Positions 33,976 through 43,613 of a DNA stretch of 64,000 nt are shown here, in pieces (position 1 is the first letter of the stretch; every line of letters starts with the position of its first letter). Both the position numbers and the translations under genes were made by a program. The DNA comes from Pedobacter namyangjuensis (GTDB lineage: Bacteria > Bacteroidota > Bacteroidia > Sphingobacteriales > Sphingobacteriaceae), in the NCBI RefSeq assembly GCF_003313325.1, contig NZ_QMHQ01000001.1, positions 620,001 through 684,000 on the forward strand. The letters run 5' to 3'. A model generated the notes under the pieces. The model was not told where the DNA came from. It did not search any database and saw nothing but the letters and a program-made list of their open reading frames with translations.

Positions 33976-36777
33976 TTATTTAGTTGTGCCACCCATTTTA
34001 TTAAAATCCCAAACTAAAGAGAACATGTAATACCTATTAATGTTGTTATAGCTGGTTTGCGTAATAGAGTTCGCAGATGCAAAACGTCTAAAACCACGAT
34101 TTTGGTTTAGTAAATCATTTCCTTTAAGTACCAATTTTAAATCATCCTTTTTAAAGAAGCTCTTTGTAATTGACGAGTTGATAATCATTTGCTCAAAACT
34201 GCTATCGAAAGAAGCAGATTTTGGTTGGTAGTTGTATTCTGCATCTGCTTGTATGGTTATCTTTTTAGGCAATATCACTTTAAAACTTCCGTATCCGCTC
34301 GTTCCCCATCCTTTATTGCTTAATGATTTATTGATAGATGCAACTTGCGAGTTATAGCTAGGCCCAAAACTTAAATCAAGTTCAAATTTATCTTTATATC
34401 TGCTAATGCTTGCCCTTGGGCTAATTGATGTACTCGTAGTTTTGTTTAGGTTGGTGTTAATGTAGTTAAAACTTTCGCTACCGTTGGCGCTTAAATTAAT
34501 ACCGGCATTAAAATCGGCAAGATCAATTTTTCTTCTAAAACCACCCCAAAGGCTATAATTCGAGGGCATTTTCTCTCTCAAGTTAATAGCTTGCCTAAGT
34601 GATCTTCCCTCGTCATCGGTTGTGGTGTTATTTACAATTTGATTACTAACTGTGCTGTAATAAGCGCTAAAGTATAACGATTGGTTAGCTAGCACTTTGT
34701 AAGAGTTGTAATTAATATTAATGCTGTTACTATAAGACGGTTTCAAATCCGGGTTACCCAACGGAATGTTTAAAGGGTCTGTATTTACTCTTACAGGTTG
34801 CAATTGCTCTACCGTTGGTTGGTTTGTATAACCATTATAGCTAACGCGAAGCGATTTTTGTGCAGAAAACCTATACTGATAACTTGCTTGAGGTATCCAG
34901 TTTAAGAAGCTTCTTTTGTAAGATTGGTTAGAAATAGCTTCGTACTGATCAAAATTTACCGCATTAATTTTTGTGCCGAAGTTTAACGTACTTTTAGGTT
35001 TTTTATAGTTAAAAACCACACCTGCTTGGTTTGAGTATTGCGTAGCCTTAAAATCGTTACTAAATTCTGTATCTAGCTGGTCGTAATTTCCAGGACTAGA
35101 AGCATTAAAAGATTTTTTATCAGCTCTGCTGTAATTAATGCCAAAACCATAGTTAAGTATTAAAGAGAAGGTTTTGGAAAGAGGCTCATTATAGGTAATG
35201 TTCGACGTAAAAACAGAATTTTTGGTATTGTTGGTCTTAAACTGATCAACTACTTCACTGCTGGTTTGCAGCTCATTAGGGTCAAAAAAACTGTTGGTAG
35301 ACTTTAAAAAGCCTTCGTTGTCGTTTTCACTTAATCGCTGGCTAACGTTAACGGTATAACTACGACCAGTTTTCTTAAGTTTTTTGGTCAAAAAAGCAGT
35401 CATGTTAAATACTTGATCCTTGCCATCGCTACTGTTGGTTCTTTCGGTGGTATTTAGCAAGGTGCCATCACCACGTAATCCCGTACTGTTATTGATGGAT
35501 TCGCTATCACTATTTTTCAAGGTTCCATCTACTGTAACCTTCAAATTTGTAGTGCTATCTATTTTAATCGTGTAAATTGCATCTAGTTTCTGTCTAAAAA
35601 TATAGCGGTCAGAGTTTTCATCGGTGTTGCTATTAATTACACCCGACGGATTATTTGTTGTGGCTGGTAGGTTGTTCTGGTTAATCGTATTCTTAGTTGC
35701 CTTAACACCCAAAGAACCAATTTTATAATTAGTATTTATGCTTTCCTTATCTCCATTCCATTTTGTGTCGTAATGCGCTCCGCCGTTATAAGCTCTAGGA
35801 ATGCCTTCGCCACCGTACTGGCCACCGTAGTTATCTATTTCATCGCCACTACCGCTAAAATAAAAGCCGCCATCAAACATTTCCATGTTGTTGTTGCCGG
35901 TATTGTACTTACTGGCATCATCCCAGCTTAAACCGGTTTTGCCGTTGTTGGCTGCGGTTCCGTATAAAGAGAATTTTTGCTTGGCTTTAAATCTGTTAAA
36001 CATTACCTGCGCATCATAAAAACCTTCGGTACCTGCTCCGGCATCAACTTTTCCGAAATAACCGCTTTTCTTATCTTCCTTTAAAATAACGTTTAGGGTG
36101 GTGGCTTTCTGGCCATCATCTACACCCGTAAAGGCTGCTTGTTCGCTGGCTTTGTCAAATAGTTGCACTTTATCAACCATATCGGCACGTAAATTTCGTG
36201 TAGCTAACGTTGGGTCATCGCCAAAAAATTCCTCTCCATCTACCAATACTTTGGTTACGGTTTTGCCTTGGGCAGTAATCTTTCCGTCTTTATCAATCTG
36301 CATCCCCGGAAACTTTTTCAGTAAATCTTCAACTTTATCGTTAGGTTGTATGGCGTATGCAGCAGCATTAAATTCGGTAGTATCTCCTTTAATTTTTATA
36401 GCTGCAGCTTGCCCCTTAATTAAAACCTCGTTAAGCAAAGTTGCTTTAAGCTTCATGTTAATTTGCTTAAAATCTAAACTGGTTTTGCTAGAGTCTAAAG
36501 TAAAACTAGAAACATAATCTGCATATTCAGGATAAGTTAATAGCAGAATAAAATTTCCCTTTTTCATTGGGCTAATCAGGAAGTCGCCTTTGGCATTTGC
36601 TCTTGTAAACTTGTAAAGTGTAGAGTCTTTCGCGTTTAAAACGCTAATAGATGCATTTTGCAACATACTTTTATTTGCCGAATCGGCAACAATACCTTTA
36701 ACCTGATAGGGGTTTTGGGCAAAGAGAGCGGTGCAAACGCATAAGGATAGCAATAATGCCAAGCTTATAGTTTTCAT
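33976..36777 (-). CDS. TonB-dependent receptor-like outer-membrane beta-barrel protein
   Basis: 933 residues with signal peptide ending ALFAQ (residue 21). An N-terminal carboxypeptidase-regulatory-like domain (about 23-115) precedes a plug-like domain (VEDLLKKFPGMQIDKDGK, VLVDGEEFFGDDPTLA, NVILKEDKKSGYFG), and a long Asn/Ser/Tyr-rich beta-barrel follows. It heads a two-gene operon with the GLPGLI protein. Two ACTAA-type palindromes lie 34-61 bp upstream of its start, suggesting BlaI-type repression. The substrate is unknown. Confidence 0.9.
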   Translation of the reverse strand: MKTISLALLLSLCVCTALFAQNPYQVKGIVADSANKSMLQNASISVLNAKDSTLYKFTRANAKGDFLISPMKKGNFILLLTYPEYADYVSSFTLDSSKTSLDFKQINMKLKATLLNEVLIKGQAAAIKIKGDTTEFNAAAYAIQPNDKVEDLLKKFPGMQIDKDGKITAQGKTVTKVLVDGEEFFGDDPTLATRNLRADMVDKVQLFDKASEQAAFTGVDDGQKATTLNVILKEDKKSGYFGKVDAGAGTEGFYDAQVMFNRFKAKQKFSLYGTAANNGKTGLSWDDASKYNTGNNNMEMFDGGFYFSGSGDEIDNYGGQYGGEGIPRAYNGGAHYDTKWNGDKESINTNYKIGSLGVKATKNTINQNNLPATTNNPSGVINSNTDENSDRYIFRQKLDAIYTIKIDSTTNLKVTVDGTLKNSDSESINNSTGLRGDGTLLNTTERTNSSDGKDQVFNMTAFLTKKLKKTGRSYTVNVSQRLSENDNEGFLKSTNSFFDPNELQTSSEVVDQFKTNNTKNSVFTSNITYNEPLSKTFSLILNYGFGINYSRADKKSFNASSPGNYDQLDTEFSNDFKATQYSNQAGVVFNYKKPKSTLNFGTKINAVNFDQYEAISNQSYKRSFLNWIPQASYQYRFSAQKSLRVSYNGYTNQPTVEQLQPVRVNTDPLNIPLGNPDLKPSYSNSININYNSYKVLANQSLYFSAYYSTVSNQIVNNTTTDDEGRSLRQAINLREKMPSNYSLWGGFRRKIDLADFNAGINLSANGSESFNYINTNLNKTTSTSISPRASISRYKDKFELDLSFGPSYNSQVASINKSLSNKGWGTSGYGSFKVILPKKITIQADAEYNYQPKSASFDSSFEQMIINSSITKSFFKKDDLKLVLKGNDLLNQNRGFRRFASANSITQTSYNNINRYYMFSLVWDFNKMGGTTK

Positions 36778-36810
36778 TCTTTTGGGTTTTGTTTGGTTCT
36801 TAAAAGTATA

Positions 36811-36838
36811 ACTAAAAATTTAATACTAAAAATTTAGT
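36811..36838. promoter_or_regulatory. Tandem ACTAA-N4-TTAGT-type palindromes
   Basis: ACTAAAAATTTAAT (36811-36824) and ACTAAAAATTTAGT (36825-36838) lie head to tail. The second is a perfect inverted repeat with 5-bp arms and a 4-bp spacer, the same layout as the site before the BlaI gene (51730-51743). Confidence 0.6.
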
Positions 36839-36902
36839 TGGAAGATTTTAACATTAAATAACATTATTTAACATTAGCAAAAACTAAGCGTAGCGGTTTT
36901 TT

Positions 36903-37008
36903 GAAAAGCAATGGCAGCAACATTTTTTAATATCAGTCCTTCTTTACGCTATAGCCCCGATAAATCCGATAACTCGGATCGGGGGCTGTCGCTTCAATAA
37001 GGTTTATT
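36903..37008 (-). repeat. Dispersed intergenic repeat, degenerate copy 4 (inverted), with hairpin
   Basis: The 36778-37086 gap (about 309 bp) has no gene. Beyond the operator palindromes it holds AT-rich TTAACATTA repeats (36846-36878) and this element. On the minus strand the element reads AATAAACC-TTATTG near one end and AAAGAAGGACTGAT near the other, matching the conserved ends of copies 1-3 loosely. Its core forms a strong hairpin (36953-36985, AGCCCC with GGGGCT). Confidence 0.4.
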
Positions 37009-37086
37009 TATGTTCTTTTTCTGCTAAAATTCACGTTAAAATTGCAAAAGCCGTATCTTCACACACCTTTGAAACAATGTAAGCTA

Positions 37087-39381
37087 ATGCAATCTACTGC
37101 CGAAGAAACCCAACCTGCCCAACTTGCCGCTAAATTTATTAATCAAACTTCGAGGCATATTTTTTTAACCGGAAAAGCAGGTACAGGCAAAACCACGTTT
37201 TTGCGCAACCTAATTTCCTTAACACACAAAAAGGCAGTTATTGTTGCTCCAACAGGTATTGCCGCCATTAACGCAAACGGTGTAACAATTCATTCTCTTT
37301 TTCAATTGCCATTTGGTACCTTTTTGCCAAAAACTGCCACGGGTAGCGAGTTAAAAGAATATCAGCATTATAATACGCCAAAATCCATCATCAGGCACTT
37401 AAACATGAATTCGGTAAAACGCAGAGTTTTGCTCGATTTAGAATTGCTGGTAATAGACGAGGTGAGTATGTTGCGTGCCGATTTGTTGGATGCAATTGAT
37501 ACGGTTTTACGTTACATTAGAAAAAACAATTCAAATTTTGGTGGTGTTCAGGTACTTTTCATCGGCGATTTGCACCAATTGCCACCGGTTGTAAAAAACG
37601 AAGAATGGAATTTACTGAGTCAGTTTTATAACAGCGCTTTCTTTTTTGATGCATTGGCTTTAGAGAAAAATCCACCGGTTTACATCGAATTGGAAAAAAT
37701 CTATCGCCAATCTGACGAAACTTTTATTTCCCTTTTAAATAACCTTCGCAATAATGTAGTTACAGATCAGGATATCGCTCTGCTTAAAACTTATTTTAAA
37801 GAAAATTATAAGCCTTTATTAACGGATAATTACATAACGCTTACCACGCACAATCATAAAGCAGATACGTTAAACAGAAATAGTTTAAAGGAGTTGCCGG
37901 GCAAATCTTTCTTTTATAATGCGGAGGTTGAAAAGGACTTTGCAGAAAGCGCTTTTCCGGCAGACAAGTCTCTTGAGCTAAAAGTTGGCGCACAGGTAAT
38001 GTTCATCAAAAATGATCCAACTGGCGAGCAACGGTTTTTTAATGGAAAACTAGCGGTGGTTAAAAAACTTACCGCCGATAGTATTGAACTTTTGCCAGAT
38101 GGAGCGACCTATTCGTTAACAGTAGAAAAATATACTTGGAAAAATATTAGATATAACACCAATAAAACCACCAACGAAATTGAAGAGGAAATTATCGGCA
38201 CCTTTACACAGTTTCCGCTAAAATTGGCCTGGGCAATTACGGTGCATAAAAGTCAGGGTTTAACTTTTGATAAAGCAATAATTGATATTGGAGATGCCTT
38301 TGCACCTGGGCAAATTTATGTGGCATTATCTAGGTTGCGATCACTTAATGGTTTAGTGCTTACCTCATTAATTTCTAACAAAGGCATAAGACAAGATCAG
38401 AATGTTACTTATTTTGCACGCACCAAAGATCAGCAGGAAGATTTAGCTGTTCAGATAAAAAAGGAAAGCGATGCGTTTTTAAGGTTTTCTTTATTGCAGG
38501 CTTTTAATTTCAGTAATTTAGATAATTATGTTTTTGAGCATGTTTTCAGTTATACTAAAGACGAAAAAAGATCTACAAAACAAACGCATTTGCCTTGGGC
38601 GGTTAAGTTGCAACAAGAACTAATCGCTTCCAGAAATCATGCTGATAAATTTCTGAAGCAGATTGAAAGACTGTTTGTTGTTGGCGATACGGAAAGTTTA
38701 AATATGCTTTTAGAGCGAACTACAGCCGCCGAAAATTATTTTATTCCACAGTTAACTGCTTTTAGCGAATCTATTTTTTCGCTAATGGAGGTGGCAAAAA
38801 CCCAAAAGCAAACCAAAGAATTTTTAGCGGAATTGGTAGAGATGGAAGCAATGTTTTTTGAGCAGTTTAAAAAAATAAAAAAGGCAAAGGCAATGTTAGC
38901 GAGTTCAATTTTAGGCCAAGAGCTAAGTAAGGAAGCCGTGTTGGCATTGTACCGTAGCGCAAAACGCGAAGAGTTGATAAAACAGGCTTACACTTTGCCA
39001 AATAAAGAAGAACTTAAACCAGGTTCTGCAGATTTTTACAGCAAGGCAAAACCTAAAAAAGTTAAAGAACCAAAAGAGCCTAAAGAAGATACGAAAGAGA
39101 TTACGTTAAAGCTTTTTAAAGATGGACAAACCATTATAGAAATAGCCGCAACCCGAAAAATGTCTACAGGAACCATAGAAGGTCATTTAGCATATTTTGT
39201 TGCTAGGCAAGAATTAGCAGCTAGCGAATTGGTGCCGAGTAGAAAGTTACAGGAAATTACCGCTACCATTGTAAAGCTTAAATCGGTAAAACTAAACGAG
39301 ATACGTGAACATTTAGGGAAGGCTTACGGTTTCGGTGAAATTAAAATCGCCATTGCAGCCTATTTAGTAGATGGAAATTAG
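37087..39381 (+). CDS. Pif1/RecD-like superfamily 1 DNA helicase with C-terminal HTH_40-like domain
   Basis: ATG 37087 (MQSTAEETQPAQLA) gives 764 residues. Walker A GKAGTGKT is at 29-36, Walker B LLVIDEVSMLRADLLDAID, motif III FIGDLHQLPPV, and the C-terminal helicase motif ITVHKSQGLTFDKAIID with VALSRLRS. The last 100 residues form a helix-turn-helix (TLKLFKDGQTIIEIA, STGTIEGHLAYFV) like the HTH_40 tail of RecQ-type helicases. The 5'-3' helicase fold suggests a role in genome maintenance. It is monocistronic. Confidence 0.9.
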   Translation: MQSTAEETQPAQLAAKFINQTSRHIFLTGKAGTGKTTFLRNLISLTHKKAVIVAPTGIAAINANGVTIHSLFQLPFGTFLPKTATGSELKEYQHYNTPKSIIRHLNMNSVKRRVLLDLELLVIDEVSMLRADLLDAIDTVLRYIRKNNSNFGGVQVLFIGDLHQLPPVVKNEEWNLLSQFYNSAFFFDALALEKNPPVYIELEKIYRQSDETFISLLNNLRNNVVTDQDIALLKTYFKENYKPLLTDNYITLTTHNHKADTLNRNSLKELPGKSFFYNAEVEKDFAESAFPADKSLELKVGAQVMFIKNDPTGEQRFFNGKLAVVKKLTADSIELLPDGATYSLTVEKYTWKNIRYNTNKTTNEIEEEIIGTFTQFPLKLAWAITVHKSQGLTFDKAIIDIGDAFAPGQIYVALSRLRSLNGLVLTSLISNKGIRQDQNVTYFARTKDQQEDLAVQIKKESDAFLRFSLLQAFNFSNLDNYVFEHVFSYTKDEKRSTKQTHLPWAVKLQQELIASRNHADKFLKQIERLFVVGDTESLNMLLERTTAAENYFIPQLTAFSESIFSLMEVAKTQKQTKEFLAELVEMEAMFFEQFKKIKKAKAMLASSILGQELSKEAVLALYRSAKREELIKQAYTLPNKEELKPGSADFYSKAKPKKVKEPKEPKEDTKEITLKLFKDGQTIIEIAATRKMSTGTIEGHLAYFVARQELAASELVPSRKLQEITATIVKLKSVKLNEIREHLGKAYGFGEIKIAIAAYLVDGN

Positions 39382-39391
39382 CATTAAATCT

Positions 39392-39420
39392 CGTCAATGC
39401 GAGCTTTGCGAAGCAATCTT
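39392..39420 (+). repeat. Fragment resembling a TCATTGCGAG-type intergenic element
   Basis: CGTCAATGCGAGCTTTGCGA followed by AGCAATCTT resembles the dispersed GTCATTGCGAG...GAAGCAATCT elements of many Bacteroidota. Only one end is visible here; it is related in style to the element at 63537-63611. Confidence 0.35.
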
Positions 39421-39510
39421 TTTTATAACCGTCATCCCTGAATTTATCTCAGTTAAAAGTAGAAAAGATGCTATTCCCAAACCTTCGGAACGTAACAATA
39501 AGTAAACCAA

Positions 39511-40464
39511 TTATTTTACTCCTTTTGACTTTCCAAATTGGGTTTCTAAATCTTTCTCTAAATTATTAAAAACGTATTCGTGCTCCTGCTCAATACCTAA
39601 TTTTTCCATCGGTTCCCAATAAAACCGTGGGGCTAATACAGATGTGTAGGTTGTTATTCGCGTTAGCTTACAGCTATTGATTCCAACAGGTTCGAAATAG
39701 TAAATAGCTTCCTTAAAACCTATCCACTTTCTGCCAACTAAATTATAATCAATTACGTCCATTTTTAGAACTTTGCCACGTTTTATATCCGTTACTCTTT
39801 CAGTTATCGTTCCGCCTCCAAAGTCTGCATTACTTAATCTACCAGCTTTAAAATAGCAAGTTCTTAAAGCTCCAACTTCTTCTTTTTCTAAAATACATTT
39901 TGTGGGTATGGGTAAATCAAGTTTAAGTAAAAAAGGTTTTTCTGCATCTAGCGTATCTACCGATTTAATGACGTCGAAAACTTGGTTGGGCGTGTAATTG
40001 AATACTTTTTCTGTTTTAACTTCGGTAATAGTTTCTTTTTCTTTTTTAAGAAAATGCTCTGTTGGCGCCATTAGTAAAAATGGGATAATCGGCAATACTA
40101 AAACAGAAAGGCGATTTGTTTCTTTAATTAATGAATATCTTTTTACTAGTCTAGCTATAACGTAACCTAAAAATATGAAAGGCACAATTAATCCAATGGC
40201 CATTACAATACAAATAACGCCAGAAAGACCCGGGATGTAAATTGCGATAAGCAAAATTACTGTGGTGATAATCGCTCCCCATAAAGCGTATTTCCTAACT
40301 TTCATGGTTCCTATTGCAATACCCAAAACAACAGGTAAAAGACCAAATAGTATCCAAGAATAATCTACTAAGCCCAGAAATAAAAATACAATTCCGGTAC
40401 CAATAAAAATTGTTGTTAAAATGATTGAGATTTGGAAACTCTTGTCTCTGAGAATTGCGTACAT
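39511..40464 (-). CDS. Membrane protein with C-terminal SRPBCC-like domain
   Basis: 317 residues. Four or five hydrophobic segments (about 10-145) precede a soluble C-terminal domain of about 165 residues with the sequence style of SRPBCC/polyketide-cyclase folds (VFNYTPNQVFDVIKSVDTL, ITERVTDIKRGKVLKMDVI, CKLTRITTYTSVLAPRFYWE). SRPBCC folds bind hydrophobic ligands. No catalytic residue was identified. It is monocistronic and the function is unknown. Confidence 0.7.
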   Translation of the reverse strand: MYAILRDKSFQISIILTTIFIGTGIVFLFLGLVDYSWILFGLLPVVLGIAIGTMKVRKYALWGAIITTVILLIAIYIPGLSGVICIVMAIGLIVPFIFLGYVIARLVKRYSLIKETNRLSVLVLPIIPFLLMAPTEHFLKKEKETITEVKTEKVFNYTPNQVFDVIKSVDTLDAEKPFLLKLDLPIPTKCILEKEEVGALRTCYFKAGRLSNADFGGGTITERVTDIKRGKVLKMDVIDYNLVGRKWIGFKEAIYYFEPVGINSCKLTRITTYTSVLAPRFYWEPMEKLGIEQEHEYVFNNLEKDLETQFGKSKGVK

Positions 40465-40720
40465 GATTGAGCGTAGGACGAATTATGTAGGTTTTTAATT
40501 CGGGTAAATATATTTACTGTTGTTAAAGATAAGTAAAAATGCCTTGTTAATAAATAACATAAAGATGCTGAAATAAATTTAGGATGACGGTCGAGTTCTA
40601 CGAATTTTACTTCGTAGCTTTCCGCTTATAATTCGGGGCTTTACCGTAGCAATTTTCTCGACTCAGATTGATAATTGTGCTGGTGTAGGGTTTGGTTTAT
40701 AGTATTGTAAAATGCCGTGA
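40465..40720. other. Non-coding gap upstream of the dispersed repeat
   Basis: The 40465-40883 gap (419 bp) has no credible gene. This first part is AT-rich and holds the small palindrome CTACGAA-N5-TTCGTAG (40598-40618) and, at 40612-40652, a TTTCCGC/GGGGCT segment similar in style to the dispersed repeat. Copy 3 of that repeat occupies 40721-40850. Confidence 0.4.
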
Positions 40721-40850
40721 TTTAAACCCGATTGTCGTGAAAATACTTTTTGCATCGCTGGCGTGAAGAATTGCTTCATCATGCTTTTGAGCAATGACGA
40801 ATTTTAGTAGAACAGCCACAAAAAGATTGTAACAGAAAGCGGGACTAACG
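40721..40850 (+). repeat. Dispersed intergenic repeat, copy 3
   Basis: It begins TTTAAACCCGATTG and ends GTAACAGAAAGCGGGACTAA, with a longer core than copies 1 and 2. It lies downstream of dapF (on the opposite strand) and holds no open frame. Confidence 0.55.
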
Positions 40851-40883
40851 TTTATTGAAACACAGGCTCTGCTTTTCGTAAAA

Positions 40884-41669
40884 TTAAATACTTAAAGCGC
40901 CTTCAAAAACCTTTTCTGCAGGGCCGCATAAAAATACCTGGGTAAAGGTTTTTCCATCGTAATCAAAGTTAATTTTCAGATCGCCGCCTAAAACTTTTAC
41001 AGGTGTTTGTACATGCCCAATTTGGTTGGCTTGTTTTGCCATTGCCATTGCAACTGCGGTTACGCCAGTTCCGCAAGCATAGGTCTCGTCTTCTACACCA
41101 CGTTCAAAAGTGCGTACAAAAAGATGATCACCTTTGTTTTCTACATAATTTACGTTAATCCCTTCAGTTTTATAAGTCTCATTATTTCTAATGGCGCTAC
41201 CTTCCGTAAAAACATCGAGCGAAGACAGGTTTGCTTTTTCCACAACGTAATGTGGCGAGCCAGTATTTAATACAAAAGCGTCGTTATCGCTATTTATGTT
41301 GTCAACATCAATCATTTGAAGCTCTACCCAATTGCCTTCGGCTGTAATTTTGGCATAATGAGGCCCGTCTACTGCCAAAAAATTAGTCTCACTGTCAATT
41401 ATACCAAGATGTTTAGCAAATGCAACAATACATCTTCCGCCATTGCCACACATACTCCCCACGTTGCCATCTGCATTGTAATACACCATTTCAAAATCAT
41501 AGTCCGAATGATCCAATAAAAGCATTAAGCCATCTCCTCCAATACCAAATCTGCGGTCGCAAAGTTGCGCCACAAGCTTATTATCGATGTTTTTTAGCGT
41601 ATTTCCGCGATGGTCGATTAACACAAAATCGTTGCCTGCACCTTGGTATTTTGAAAAGTTAATGTTCAT
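40884..41669 (-). CDS. dapF: Diaminopimelate epimerase
   Basis: 261 residues. The two catalytic cysteines are Cys74 (SMCGNGGRC) and Cys199 (YACGTGVTAV). The N-terminal KYQGAGNDFVLID is the family start. It converts LL- to meso-diaminopimelate for lysine and peptidoglycan synthesis in the cytosol. It is monocistronic and divergent from htrA across about 163 bp. Confidence 0.97.
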   Translation of the reverse strand: MNINFSKYQGAGNDFVLIDHRGNTLKNIDNKLVAQLCDRRFGIGGDGLMLLLDHSDYDFEMVYYNADGNVGSMCGNGGRCIVAFAKHLGIIDSETNFLAVDGPHYAKITAEGNWVELQMIDVDNINSDNDAFVLNTGSPHYVVEKANLSSLDVFTEGSAIRNNETYKTEGINVNYVENKGDHLFVRTFERGVEDETYACGTGVTAVAMAMAKQANQIGHVQTPVKVLGGDLKINFDYDGKTFTQVFLCGPAEKVFEGALSI

Positions 41670-41832
41670 CTGTATTTTGTAATTTTCTTATTGGAAAAAC
41701 TGGCCGTGTTAAATGCTGTATTTGTTTTAACATTTTTTAACACTAAAGCACGTGTGTTCTGCATACAAATATCGTTTATATGGTATTAAATTTGAACAAA
41801 ACATTTATAAAAAGAAGAATTTATATAAGGAT

Positions 41833-43383
41833 ATGAAAAAAATAGGATTAGTAGTGTTGGCTGCATTCTTAGGTGGTGCAGTTGCAATTGGCGCTTATAA
41901 ACTATTAGAGCGCAACAATGATGTGTATTCGCTAACAGAAAAGCAAAATATGATGTTTGCGAATAATCCATCAAAAATTTCTTCGGCGGGTAGTGTAGAT
42001 TTTGTACAAGCGGCGGCTGCGGTTTCGCCGGCGGTGGTGCATATTAAAACAACTTATAGTGCAACGCCATCTAACCCAAGAAGTGGTGGTGGTGGTAGCA
42101 TGGAAGATATGTTTGAAGAGTTTTTTAGAGGTGGCGGTGGCCGAAGACAAAGTATGCCTAGAGCAGCTTCTGGTTCTGGCGTTATTTTAACTGCCGATGG
42201 TTACATTGTAACTAATAACCACGTAGTAGATAATGCAGATAAAATTGAAGTGGTTTTAGCTAACAGAAGAAAAGTAACTGCTAAAGTTATTGGCAAGGAC
42301 CCAAATACGGATTTAGCTTTAATTAAAGTTGATGTGGATGGTTTGCCTTTTGTTAAAATGGGTAATTCTGATAATGTACAGGTAGGTGAGTGGGTACTGG
42401 CAGTTGGGTTCCCTTTAGATTTGCAAACAACCGTAACTGCGGGTATTGTGAGTGCTAAAGCTCGTAACATTGGTATTTTAAATAGAGAAAATGCGCAGCC
42501 GACTAGGGAAGAATATCAAGAATACCAAAGAACCGGAGTAATGCCAGAGCGCCCAGCAAATACCGCTATAGAATCTTTTATACAAACAGATGCTGCTATT
42601 AACAGAGGTAATAGTGGTGGTGCATTGGTAAATGCGAATGGCGAATTAATTGGTATTAACGCTGCCATTGCCTCGCAAACAGGTATGAATGAAGGTTATG
42701 GCTTTGCAATTCCGGTTAACTTAGCGAAAAAAATTCTTGAAGATTTTAAAGAATTTGGCGTTGTTAAGCGTGGTTATATTGGCGTTACGTTTGCAGCTTT
42801 AGATGCAGATGCTGCCGAAAAATTAAAAATTAAAGAGATCAACGGGTTGTACGTTAGCGGTGTTGTTCCAGGTGGTGCAGCAGCTGCGGCTGGAATTAAA
42901 GAAGGCGATATCATTAAAAAAGTGGAAGGCGTAGAAATTTACGATTCTCCAGATTTACAAGAAAAAATCGGTCGTATGCGCCCTGGCGATAAAGTTGCAT
43001 TAGCAGTTTTAAAAGCTGATGGTTCTACCAAAAACGTAAACGTTATTTTAAAACCAGAAAGTAGTATTGCGCCAAGCACAGCGGTTGCTTCTACAAAATC
43101 TACAAATACAACTGTAAGTAAATTAGGAGCTAGCTTTTCTCCGGCTTCCGCAGCTATTAAATCAAAGTATGGCATAACTAACGGTGTGGTTATTACTAAT
43201 GTAGAGCCAGGTAAATTATTCGATTATTACGATTTTTCGAAAGGTTCTGTAATTACAAAGATTAATGGCAAGCCTGTAAACAATGCAGAAGAGGTGGAAA
43301 AAGCTTTACAAACATCTCGTGACGGAAGAACCACCATTGCAGGATTAAGTGATAGAGGAACTTTTGCTATTACAATAGATTAA
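41833..43383 (+). CDS. degP: DegP/HtrA periplasmic serine protease
   Basis: ATG 41833 (MKKIGLVVLAAFLGGAVAIG) gives 516 residues with an N-terminal signal/anchor. The trypsin-like catalytic triad is His130 (TNNHVVD), Asp160 (NTDLALIKV) and Ser261 (NRGNSGGALV). A Gly/Arg-rich loop (NPRSGGGGSMEDMF, FFRGGGGRRQ) lies before the catalytic domain in the position of the regulatory LA loop. Two PDZ domains follow (about 325-420 and 435-515). It degrades or refolds damaged envelope proteins. It is monocistronic with a terminator. Confidence 0.95.
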   Translation: MKKIGLVVLAAFLGGAVAIGAYKLLERNNDVYSLTEKQNMMFANNPSKISSAGSVDFVQAAAAVSPAVVHIKTTYSATPSNPRSGGGGSMEDMFEEFFRGGGGRRQSMPRAASGSGVILTADGYIVTNNHVVDNADKIEVVLANRRKVTAKVIGKDPNTDLALIKVDVDGLPFVKMGNSDNVQVGEWVLAVGFPLDLQTTVTAGIVSAKARNIGILNRENAQPTREEYQEYQRTGVMPERPANTAIESFIQTDAAINRGNSGGALVNANGELIGINAAIASQTGMNEGYGFAIPVNLAKKILEDFKEFGVVKRGYIGVTFAALDADAAEKLKIKEINGLYVSGVVPGGAAAAAGIKEGDIIKKVEGVEIYDSPDLQEKIGRMRPGDKVALAVLKADGSTKNVNVILKPESSIAPSTAVASTKSTNTTVSKLGASFSPASAAIKSKYGITNGVVITNVEPGKLFDYYDFSKGSVITKINGKPVNNAEEVEKALQTSRDGRTTIAGLSDRGTFAITID

Positions 43384-43406
43384 GTACCTTAATCAAATTA
43401 AAGTGG

Positions 43407-43441
43407 AAAAGGATTAACAGTTTTGTTAATCCTTTTTTTTA
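43407..43441 (+). terminator. Terminator of degP
   Basis: A 12-bp stem AAAAGGATTAAC/GTTAATCCTTTT followed by eight T. Confidence 0.92.
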
Positions 43442-43576
43442 TTAATTGTGTCTTAAAATCAGTCGATTAATTAGGTTCATCTAAATGATATAAGGCTGTT
43501 TTTTTTAGAATGTTTCTAAATAGCTTCTTTATTATGTTTTTGTCCTTGGTATGTCTTATTTAAATCATATTTTAAA

Positions 43577-43584
43577 TACTTTTG
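43577..43584 (+). promoter_or_regulatory. Candidate sdhCAB promoter -7 box (TACTTTTG)
   Basis: An exact TAnnTTTG match, 30 bp before the sdhC ATG. The -33 element is not obvious. Confidence 0.5.
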
Positions 43585-43613
43585 CAGTAATCGAATAAAA
43601 ATTATAAAAGCTA

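Noticed and set aside
36098-36517. A 139-residue open frame on the plus strand
   Set aside because: It lies entirely within the TonB-receptor-like gene on the opposite strand, which has clear domains; no independent support.
37042-37086. A 15-residue extension of the helicase
   Set aside because: The upstream frame starts close to a TATCTTCAC sequence that may be part of the promoter; family similarity begins after ATG 37087.
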